33,868 bases of DNA from an uncultured Arenicella sp. Lineage in GTDB: Bacteria > Pseudomonadota > Gammaproteobacteria > Arenicellales > Arenicellaceae. This document shows, piece after piece, positions 27,647 through 33,868 of the stretch (its first letter is position 1; each line of letters starts with the position of its first letter). A program made the position numbers and the translations under genes. The stretch spans positions 1 to 33,868 of the forward strand of contig CALAKU010000071.1 of the NCBI GenBank assembly GCA_937922925.1, in the 5' to 3' direction. The notes beneath the pieces are model-generated. The model saw nothing but the letters and a program-made list of their open reading frames with translations, searched no databases and was not told the origin of the DNA.

Positions 27647-29188
27647 ATGCAACAGTTATCGGCCCAAGACGCTCAATTTCTTTACATGGAGACCAACAAA
27701 AGCTTCTCGCAAGTGACGTCGGTATCCATATTCGACCCCTCGACAGCTCCAGGTGGTGTCGTTCGCTTTAAACAGATCATTGAGCACGTTCGCCAGCGGC
27801 TGCATACCTCGCCTATTTATAAGCGCCGAATTTACCATGTGCCATTAGAGCTTGATTATCCATATTGGATTGAAGATGAGCATTTTGATATTGAATATCA
27901 TATCCGTCATGGGCGCTTACCGCATCCAGCCGATTGGCGACAATTGTGCATTCATTTAGCGAGATTTCATTCGCGCCCACTAGACATGCAACGCCCGCCT
28001 TGGGAGATGTATGTTATTGAGGGCTTGGATAATATCGAAGGCATTCCAAAAGGGTCATACGCACTCGCCACTAAGATTCATCACGCCGCCGCAGACGGCA
28101 TGGCGATCATTAATTTTTTTGGTGGCTTAATGGATTTAGATTTGAACGGCACGCCGGTAATGCCGAACAAACAACGGGTCAATTCTGAGCGCTTTGAAAA
28201 ACCCTCGCCAATGCAAATGGGCGTGCGCGGCATGATGAACACAGTTCGTTCGCCAATCAAGGTAGCCAACACCTTTATGCGTTATGCGCCCAATATTGTG
28301 CAAACGCTCAAGCGTGAAGTTTCCGATCGCCAGCGCGAAGCGAAGCAGTCAGTGCCATCGACTCGGTTTAATCTGGAAACCTCGCCGCATCGTGTTTTTG
28401 ATTCAGTTACCTTTGACTTAGATGACTTCAAACCGATTCGTGGATTATGCAAAGGCAGCACCGTCAACGACATCGTCTTGGCGATTTGCTCTGGTGCCTT
28501 GCGTAACTATCTTGGCCATCACAAAGAACTACCAGCGCAGAGCTTAAAGGCATTCGCTCCGGTAAATACACGCAAAAACAAAGGCAACACGAATGCCTCT
28601 GAACAACCGGGCAATAACATTTCGACGATGTCGCCGACCCTGTACACCAATATTGCCGACCCAGTGCAACGCCTAAATGCCATCCATGCCGAAACCAGGC
28701 AACAAAAAGCGGCCAAACGAGGTGTTTCGGCTCGCTTGATGACCGACGTAACCAAACACATCCCGGCCAGCACACAGTTGTTGGCAGCCCGTTTGATGAT
28801 GCGTTCAGAGATGAGCGGCCGCATGACCAATGTGTGCATCTCAAATGTACCCGGCCCACAAGTGCCCGTCTTTATGAATGGTGCTCGCTTAGTTCACAGC
28901 ATGGGGCTTGGGCCCTTGGCCGACCGTATGGGTTTGTTTATTGCAGTGACCAGTTACAACAACCAAATCAGCTTTAGTATTACGTCTTGCCGGAGAACCA
29001 TGCCCGACATCGATTTTTTCGTTGACTGCCTTCGCGTCAGCAAAAAAGAATTGTTTGAGGCAGCCCTGAGCGGGAAAACAGCCCTGAGCGGGAAAACAGC
29101 TACCAGCAAGAAAACAGGCTCGAGCAAAAAAACAGCCCGCAAAACAAAGAGTAAAAAGAAAGCCACAAAAAAAACCACGATGAAATAA
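27647..29188 (+). CDS. Wax ester synthase / acyl-CoA:diacylglycerol acyltransferase (WS/DGAT)
   Basis: Makes storage neutral lipid by moving an acyl chain from acyl-CoA to a fatty alcohol or to diacylglycerol, on the inner face of the membrane. The 513-residue protein begins MQQLSAQDAQFLYMET, close to the family's usual start. The catalytic motif HHAAADG is at residues 145-151 (HHxxxDG). RPLDMQRPPWEMYVIEGL and the C-terminal SNVPGPQVPVFMNGARL are also family hallmarks. The last 45 residues are a Lys/Thr/Ser-rich tail containing the duplicated hexapeptide ALSGKT. It is divergent from the HAD-PlsC/plsB/gpsA operon, which supplies the glycerolipid precursors. The choice between wax ester and triacylglycerol cannot be made from sequence. 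Confidence 0.93.
   Translation: MQQLSAQDAQFLYMETNKSFSQVTSVSIFDPSTAPGGVVRFKQIIEHVRQRLHTSPIYKRRIYHVPLELDYPYWIEDEHFDIEYHIRHGRLPHPADWRQLCIHLARFHSRPLDMQRPPWEMYVIEGLDNIEGIPKGSYALATKIHHAAADGMAIINFFGGLMDLDLNGTPVMPNKQRVNSERFEKPSPMQMGVRGMMNTVRSPIKVANTFMRYAPNIVQTLKREVSDRQREAKQSVPSTRFNLETSPHRVFDSVTFDLDDFKPIRGLCKGSTVNDIVLAICSGALRNYLGHHKELPAQSLKAFAPVNTRKNKGNTNASEQPGNNISTMSPTLYTNIADPVQRLNAIHAETRQQKAAKRGVSARLMTDVTKHIPASTQLLAARLMMRSEMSGRMTNVCISNVPGPQVPVFMNGARLVHSMGLGPLADRMGLFIAVTSYNNQISFSITSCRRTMPDIDFFVDCLRVSKKELFEAALSGKTALSGKTATSKKTGSSKKTARKTKSKKKATKKTTMK
29063..29098 (+). repeat. Perfect 18-bp tandem duplication in the DGAT tail
   Basis: The unit gccctgagcgggaaaaca is repeated exactly head to tail, encoding ALSGKT twice at the junction between the enzyme and its basic tail. 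The identity at every base suggests a recent slippage event. Confidence 0.92.
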
Positions 29189-29210
29189 CACGGTAAAGTA
29201 AAAAAACAAT

Positions 29211-30911
29211 ATGACTCTGAACAAAACCCTTACCCTTGGCCTGCTGCTGCTTTTGCAGGCCTGTCAAAACGAAGCCGATAACAGCTATACGATAGCGGGA
29301 AGCGCATCAAGCTTTGACGCCTCGGCGATTGAAGCCGCGGCTCAGCAAATTGATGAAACGGAATTCATGCAACATGTTCGCACCTTAGCGAGCGATGAAT
29401 TTGAGGGTCGAGCGCCCGCGACCGAGGGCGGCCGAAAAACCGTGGAATACCTTGAAGATGCGTTTAAGTCACTAGGCTTAGAACCGGCCTTCGGAGATAG
29501 CTATCGGCAAGCCGTAAGCTTGTTGGAGTTAAACATTACCAATAATCCTGCGTTAACCTTAAGGTATGCCGATGGCGCAGTGGACACACTGGCCTACAAA
29601 GACAACTCAGTCGTATTTACTTCTCACAACCAAGCTGAAGTTAGCCTAAACGAGTCTGAATTGGTCTTTGTCGGCTACGGCGTGGTTGCACCTGAATACG
29701 GCTGGAACGACTATCAAGGCATAGACATGACGGGCAAAACAGCCGTTATATTGGTCAATGACCCCGGCTATCGAAAGCCTGAGGGCGAGTTATTCAAGGG
29801 CTTGACCATGACCTATTACGGTCGCTGGACGTATAAATATGAAGAGGCTGCGCGCCAAGGGGCCGCAGGCGCGATCATCATTCACGAGACCGGCGCAGCG
29901 GGCTATCCATGGGAAGTCGTGAGCGGCTCATGGTCGGGCGCGCAATACTCTCTTGCCGGCGGCAACGACGATAAAGCCAGCCTAAAAATGGAAGCTTGGA
30001 TCTCTGAGCCAGCCGCACAAAACCTTTTCGCTAAAAACGGCATGGACTATTCCGCCTTGGTTGAACGAGCTGGGCTAGGCGACTTTAGCCCGATTGCAAT
30101 GAGCACTCATGCCAGCACGCAAATGAGCTTAAGCTCGCGCACATCGGATTCGTTTAACGTTGGCGCAGTAATCAAGGGCCGTGAAAGCGCCGACGAGAAC
30201 TTCATTTACACCGCTCATTGGGATCATCTAGGCGTGAAAGAAGTTGGCGAAGGAGAAGACGCTATTTTTAACGGCGCCCAAGATAATGCCACAGGCACTT
30301 CGGCTTTAATCGAACTCGCACAGGCTTATACAGCCTTACCGCAAGCCCCTAAACGCTCGATTTTATTTTTAGCAGTAACAGCTGAGGAATCAGGGCTGTT
30401 AGGCTCTCAAGCTTACGCCGAGAACCCAGCCTTCGCGATGGCCAAGACAGTGGCGGGCATCAACCTGGATGGCATGTCGACCATAGGCGCCACCGACGAC
30501 ATTGTGGTGGTGGGTTATGGCAATTCGCAAATGGATGACTATTTGCGCGACGTCGCGGCCGAGCAAGGTCGAGAAGTGGTGCCCGAGTCTACGCCAGAGA
30601 AAGGTTTCTTCTACCGCTCAGATCACTTCAACTTGGCCAAAAAAGGCGTGCCCATGTTGTACGCCGAGGCTGGAGACAAGGTTCGCGATCAACCGGAGGG
30701 TTACGGTGCTGAGCAAGCGGCAAAATACGTCAGCGAGCGCTACCATAAAGCCAGCGACGAAGTTCACGCGCAATGGGATAACGGCGGGATCATGCAAGAC
30801 TTAAACGCGCACTTTCGAATTGGCGTCAAAATCAGCGACAGCGACAATTGGCCTCAATGGTCAGACGGCAATGAATTCAAAGCCATACGCGAAGCAAGCT
30901 TAGCACCCTAA
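29211..30911 (+). CDS. M28 family zinc metallopeptidase lipoprotein
   Basis: A 566-residue exopeptidase-type enzyme with an export signal (MTLNKTLTLGLLLLL) ending at QAC, lipidated Cys18; Gln at -2 is slightly atypical. Residues about 135-290 form a PA (protease-associated) insert. The M28 catalytic domain has all expected ligands: His336 and catalytic Asp338 in TAHWDHLG, Asp358 in QDNATGT, catalytic Glu392 and ligand Glu393 in TAEESGLLGS, Asp420 in INLDGMS, and His472 in YRSDHFN. It should therefore be an active di-zinc aminopeptidase at the cell envelope. It follows the DGAT gene by 22 bases and may be co-transcribed, although a functional link is not obvious. Confidence 0.92.
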   Translation: MTLNKTLTLGLLLLLQACQNEADNSYTIAGSASSFDASAIEAAAQQIDETEFMQHVRTLASDEFEGRAPATEGGRKTVEYLEDAFKSLGLEPAFGDSYRQAVSLLELNITNNPALTLRYADGAVDTLAYKDNSVVFTSHNQAEVSLNESELVFVGYGVVAPEYGWNDYQGIDMTGKTAVILVNDPGYRKPEGELFKGLTMTYYGRWTYKYEEAARQGAAGAIIIHETGAAGYPWEVVSGSWSGAQYSLAGGNDDKASLKMEAWISEPAAQNLFAKNGMDYSALVERAGLGDFSPIAMSTHASTQMSLSSRTSDSFNVGAVIKGRESADENFIYTAHWDHLGVKEVGEGEDAIFNGAQDNATGTSALIELAQAYTALPQAPKRSILFLAVTAEESGLLGSQAYAENPAFAMAKTVAGINLDGMSTIGATDDIVVVGYGNSQMDDYLRDVAAEQGREVVPESTPEKGFFYRSDHFNLAKKGVPMLYAEAGDKVRDQPEGYGAEQAAKYVSERYHKASDEVHAQWDNGGIMQDLNAHFRIGVKISDSDNWPQWSDGNEFKAIREASLAP

Positions 30912-30947
30912 TTTGCCTAACGATCAGCGGTCAAAGAAACAACAAGC

Positions 30948-30966
30948 CGGGCCAATTTAGAGCCCG
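30948..30966 (+). terminator. Candidate hairpin after the M28 peptidase gene
   Basis: CGGGC (30948-30952) and GCCCG (30962-30966) pair around a nine-base loop and are followed by ATTTGT. The stem is GC-only but short. It could attenuate transcription before the MFS gene. Confidence 0.3.
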
Positions 30967-31015
30967 ATTTGTAAGATAAAACGCGGCCGCTTAATGACGG
31001 CCCGACCACCAAGCG

Positions 31016-31020
31016 AGGAG
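31016..31020 (+). promoter_or_regulatory. Ribosome binding site that sets the MFS start
   Basis: AGGAG, within GCGAGGAG, lies just upstream of the ATG at 31024. The in-frame ATG at 30994 has no such site, so the shorter protein is preferred. Confidence 0.65.
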
Positions 31021-31023
31021 CTT

Positions 31024-32352
31024 ATGCCGAATCACGATTCGCCGTCAAAAAACTATCGAACCTTTGTCTTATTGATGCTGACATTGGTCTACGGGTTTAA
31101 TTTTATCGACAGGCAAATCGTCGGCATATTAGCGCCTTTTATTCAGGCTGATCTTGAACTCAGTAATACGCAACTTGGCTTATTAATCGGCTTAGCTTTT
31201 GCTACATTTTATACCCTTGTTGCCATCCCTATTGCATGGCTGGCCGACCGTTATAGCCGCGTGAACATTTTAGCAATCGCCTTAGCGACTTGGTCATTCT
31301 TCACGGCGGTGACCGGCTTGGCCAATAACTTTTGGCAGATTGGTTTAGCGCGTATGGGAGTTGGGGTAGGCGAGGCTGGAGGCAGCCCTCCTTCGCACTC
31401 GATTATTTCTGATCTTTACGCCAAAGAAGAACGGGCTGGGGCATTGGGCGTTTATTCCATGGGCATTCCATTTGGGATTATGGCAGCCTATTTTGTTACC
31501 GCGTCATTGCTTGGCTCCGACCCGAACGAGGTTGAGTGGCGCAGTATTTTTATTTATTTGGGCGTTGCAGGAGTAATACTCGCAGTGATTGTTAAGCTGG
31601 TCTTAAAAGAGCCAGTTCGCGGCGCCATGGATTTTGAGGACGCCTCTAAAATCGAACAACCTCCATTTAAAGAGTCGCTGGCAGTTTTATTAAAAATTCC
31701 AGCATGGTGGGCCATGTGTTTTGGCATTGCCTTTGGTTCATTTGTGTCGTACTCATTTGCGGCGTTCCAAACCAAATTCACCTTGTTGCTTGACCCCAAC
31801 TTTAATTTTAAAACCTTGGTCATTATTCTTGGCGTGATTAATGGTACCACCTATGCCGCAGGTTCCTTTTTTGGAGCGCGCATCGCGGACAAGTTTGGTA
31901 AAAAATCCATCCGCGCATACGGGTTCGTGCCGGCAGCCGCCATCGCAATGGCTCTGCCCATTGGTGCCTATGCCTTTTTCGTGCCAAGTGTCGAATCACA
32001 TTTAGTTTGTTCAACCTTCTTTTTATTCTTCTTGGGAATTTATCTTGGCCCGAGTTTTGCAATAGCTCAAACCTTAGCGCCGATCAACATGCGCGCTATG
32101 TCCACCGCCCTATTCTTTTTTATTTTGAATATGATTGCTCTGGGCGGTGGCCCAACGTTTACGGGTTGGCTAATCGACGTATTTAAGTCAATGTCGTACG
32201 CTGAACTCGACGCCATGCGTTATGCTATGTTGGTCACATGCATGGTCTTCATTCCTTCAATTATTAGCTTCCTCGTTGTCGCGAAAATATTGCCAAAAGA
32301 CTGGCAAGCAGCCGATGCTCGCAATAAAGCGCTAGCTGAGCAGGCTTCGTAA
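31024..32352 (+). CDS. Spinster-type MFS transporter
   Basis: A 442-residue inner-membrane carrier with twelve predicted spans. The first span contains FNFIDRQIVGILAPF, the family's conserved DRQ/DRYx start, followed by the loop motif LADRYSRVNIL between TM2 and TM3 and GVGVGEAGGSPPSHSIISDL in TM4-5, both characteristic of the spinster branch of MFS. Bacterial spinster homologues are mostly uncharacterised; eukaryotic ones move sphingosine-1-phosphate and lysolipids. Lysolipid transport would suit this lipid-rich neighbourhood, but that is speculation. The start at 31024 is chosen for its ribosome site. It lies between the M28 peptidase and the methyltransferase-like gene, all in one direction. 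Confidence 0.88.
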   Translation: MPNHDSPSKNYRTFVLLMLTLVYGFNFIDRQIVGILAPFIQADLELSNTQLGLLIGLAFATFYTLVAIPIAWLADRYSRVNILAIALATWSFFTAVTGLANNFWQIGLARMGVGVGEAGGSPPSHSIISDLYAKEERAGALGVYSMGIPFGIMAAYFVTASLLGSDPNEVEWRSIFIYLGVAGVILAVIVKLVLKEPVRGAMDFEDASKIEQPPFKESLAVLLKIPAWWAMCFGIAFGSFVSYSFAAFQTKFTLLLDPNFNFKTLVIILGVINGTTYAAGSFFGARIADKFGKKSIRAYGFVPAAAIAMALPIGAYAFFVPSVESHLVCSTFFLFFLGIYLGPSFAIAQTLAPINMRAMSTALFFFILNMIALGGGPTFTGWLIDVFKSMSYAELDAMRYAMLVTCMVFIPSIISFLVVAKILPKDWQAADARNKALAEQAS

Positions 32353-32449
32353 ACCAGCGAAGATTAATTGATCTCTTGTCTATTTGCTTACTGGTAGACT
32401 TGTCATCTACTATTACATTGACTCTTTAACGACCCTATCGAGGACGCCC

Positions 32450-33343
32450 ATGACGTTTCCCACGACTTTTAAAAAATCTCTTTCTCGCTCTGCCCTAACT
32501 GCGGCATTTAGCATGGCCGTGATCGCCACATCTACTCTTGGTGTCACTAAAGCCGACGAAAGCGCACTTGATGCGGCATTAGCCTTACAAGACGAAGCAG
32601 CTCAAGCTCGTTTTAAATACCGAAACCCCAAAGCCACGCTCGAATTTATGGAAATCTCACCGGGCATGACGGTGGTTGAAGTATTGCCTGGCGGCGGTTG
32701 GTACACGAAGATTTTACTGCCCTTTCTTGGCAGCGAAGGCAAAGTGATTGGCGCCGACTACGCGCTGGATATGTGGAGTAACTTTGGCTTCATGACGCCT
32801 GAGCGCATTGAAGCAAAAAAGACTTGGACCACCGATTGGCCAGCGCAGGCAGAAGAGTGGCGTGGCGAGAATGGCGCAAGCTTGGCGGCGTTTCAATTCA
32901 ATGCCTTGCCAGACGATATGAATGGCACAGCCGACGCCGTGCTTTACATTCGCGCTATGCACAATCTTAATCGTTTCAATGAAAAAGGCGCTTACTTAGA
33001 CAACGCATTAAAAGAAAGTTTGGCTGTTCTCAAGCCGGGCGGAATTCTAGGCATCGTCCAACATGAAGGCCGCGAAGATCGCCCAGACGAATGGGCCGAT
33101 GGCAGCAATGGTTATCTGAAGAAAAGTAAGATGATTGCCGCTGCTGAAGCAGCCGGATTCGAATTTGTGGCCGAGAGCGACGTCAATTCGAATGACAAAG
33201 ACCAAGCCAAAGAGGGCGATTTTGTCTGGCGTTTGCCACCGTCGTACAACGGCACGCGCGACGACGAAGAGAAAAAAGCTGCTGTCGACGCCATTGGCGA
33301 ATCCAACCGAATGACCTTGAAGTTTCGTAAGCCTGCCGCCTAG
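32450..33343 (+). CDS. Predicted class I methyltransferase-like protein with signal peptide (COG4798-like)
   Basis: A 297-residue protein. I start it at the ATG at 32450 with AGGA five bases upstream; the longer frame from 32384 adds an unlikely 22 residues. Residues 1-35 look like a Sec signal: KK and R in the first 13 residues, then a hydrophobic core (ALTAAFSMAVIATSTLGV) and a TKA/DES cleavage site. The rest matches a Rossmann methyltransferase: motif I VVEVLPGGGWYTKIL (about 75-89), KVIGADYAL as motif II, ADAVLYIRAMHN as motif IV and LKPGGILGIVQH as motif VI. S-adenosylmethionine is not known to be supplied to the periplasm, so activity there is puzzling. The family is widespread but, to my knowledge, without a firm function. 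Confidence 0.82.
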   Translation: MTFPTTFKKSLSRSALTAAFSMAVIATSTLGVTKADESALDAALALQDEAAQARFKYRNPKATLEFMEISPGMTVVEVLPGGGWYTKILLPFLGSEGKVIGADYALDMWSNFGFMTPERIEAKKTWTTDWPAQAEEWRGENGASLAAFQFNALPDDMNGTADAVLYIRAMHNLNRFNEKGAYLDNALKESLAVLKPGGILGIVQHEGREDRPDEWADGSNGYLKKSKMIAAAEAAGFEFVAESDVNSNDKDQAKEGDFVWRLPPSYNGTRDDEEKKAAVDAIGESNRMTLKFRKPAA

Positions 33344-33374
33344 GCAATCACTTGGCTTATCTGCACTTTCCTTT

Positions 33375-33378
33375 GAGG
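33375..33378 (+). promoter_or_regulatory. Ribosome binding site that sets the start of the small membrane protein
   Basis: GAGG (in TTGAGG) lies six bases before the ATG at 33385, favouring that start over the in-frame TTG at 33352. Confidence 0.6.
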
Positions 33379-33384
33379 TTTTTG

Positions 33385-33825
33385 ATGGCGGTATGCCTTA
33401 CCGCCATCTTGGCTTCTCTTTTTTCTAGCCAAGTGGTGATTGCTAACTTAATAGAGGTAGGTGCGCAGGTTGATCTTGGTAATCGCATATCGATGACACT
33501 CGGTGATCTCGGCATACTAGAAACCTTGGTACCAGTACTCATTATCTGTTTTACGATTGGGTTTACGGTCGCCTACTATTGCCAGAAACATCTTGGCGGC
33601 AAGCGGATATTTTGGTTCATCATCGCCGGTGGAAGCGCCTTTTTAAGTACGCTCTTGATTATGCGTTGGCAATTGCAGCTCTCTCCAGTTGCCGGCGCAC
33701 GTACGCTTGCAGGCTTGAGCTTACAAACGCTCGCTGGTGCACTTGGGGGCGCAGTCTTTGCCCTTAGTGGTAAAAACAAAGCTAATCGAGAAAAAATCGA
33801 ACAGTCACATGCGACAACTCTTTAA
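33385..33825 (+). CDS. Uncharacterised four-span membrane protein
   Basis: A 146-residue hydrophobic protein that I do not recognise. Predicted spans are at about 2-22, 47-67, 77-95 and 105-128, followed by a charged cytoplasmic-type tail (GKNKANREKIEQ). The last span is rich in Ala/Gly/Leu (LAGLSLQTLAGALGGAVFAL). The segment between spans one and two (IEVGAQVDLGNRISMTLGDLG) is predicted periplasmic and lacks cysteines. It starts 42 bases after the methyltransferase-like gene in the same direction and probably shares its transcript. An upstream TTG start would add 11 residues but lacks a ribosome site. Confidence 0.7.
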   Translation: MAVCLTAILASLFSSQVVIANLIEVGAQVDLGNRISMTLGDLGILETLVPVLIICFTIGFTVAYYCQKHLGGKRIFWFIIAGGSAFLSTLLIMRWQLQLSPVAGARTLAGLSLQTLAGALGGAVFALSGKNKANREKIEQSHATTL

Positions 33826-33828
33826 TTC

Positions 33829-33868
33829 CTTTTCGGTTCCCATTAACCTCTTTTCGGTTCCCATTAAC
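33829..33868. repeat. Start of a 21-bp-period tandem repeat, cut by the window end
   Basis: The 19-base unit cttttcggttcccattaac occurs at 33829-33847 and again, identical, at 33850-33868, giving a period of 21 bases. The window ends exactly with the second unit, so the array length is unknown. It begins four bases after the stop of the four-span protein gene. Confidence 0.85.

Noticed and set aside
27477-27716. 79-codon frame upstream of and overlapping the DGAT start
   Set aside because: It has no recognisable protein features and overlaps a strongly supported start out of frame; treated as regulatory DNA.
33829-33868. CRISPR array
   Set aside because: The units are separated by two bases only, with no spacers and no cas genes in the window.

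Overview
The window looks like chromosomal DNA from a Gram-negative bacterium, most likely a marine-type gammaproteobacterium. The signs are an arginine-sensitive-type ArgB, a PlsB-type acyltransferase, tripartite RND efflux genes, OmpA-like and other lipoproteins, a spinster-type MFS carrier and a wax ester synthase/DGAT. Base composition appears balanced and even throughout. I see no insertion sequence, integrase, phage gene, rRNA, tRNA or CRISPR array. The lineage below class level is a guess. No gap between genes exceeds 300 bases, and no gene encodes a recognisable DNA-binding regulator.

Left region (1-6809): the 3' end of a GNAT acetyltransferase gene runs rightward. Then comes a leftward run: argB, a membrane acyltransferase-3, a hexapeptide-repeat acyltransferase, modA, modB, modC and a DMT/EamA carrier. 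The hexapeptide acyltransferase and modABC overlap by 1-4 bases at each junction and should be one translationally coupled unit for molybdate uptake.

Centre (6978-19596): a rightward efflux operon made of an outer-membrane lipoprotein channel, one periplasmic adaptor and three consecutive full-length RND pumps of about 1,055 residues each. A perfect 8-bp palindrome (AGGTATGA-AAC-TCATACCT) sits just upstream. All three pumps keep the TM4 Asp-Asp pair but have Asn where AcrB has its TM10 lysine. One adaptor and one channel serving three pumps suggests hetero-oligomeric or alternative pump use.

Right of that (19678-21857): two leftward envelope genes, a single-span protein with an AAA-like but Walker-A-less cytoplasmic domain and periplasmic ankyrin repeats, and an OmpA-like lipoprotein with a Glu-Pro spacer.

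Lipid region (22090-29188): a leftward operon of a HAD-phosphatase/PlsC fusion, plsB, gpsA and a newly noticed 52-residue GTG-started membrane protein, divergent from a wax ester synthase/DGAT gene. If the HAD domain dephosphorylates phosphatidate, this locus encodes the route from dihydroxyacetone phosphate to triacylglycerol. Both the HAD-PlsC fusion and the DGAT end in very basic, histone-H1-like tails.

Right end (29211-33868): an M28 metallopeptidase lipoprotein, a spinster-type MFS carrier, a methyltransferase-fold protein with an apparent signal peptide, a small four-span membrane protein, and the first two units of a 21-bp-period tandem repeat cut by the window edge.
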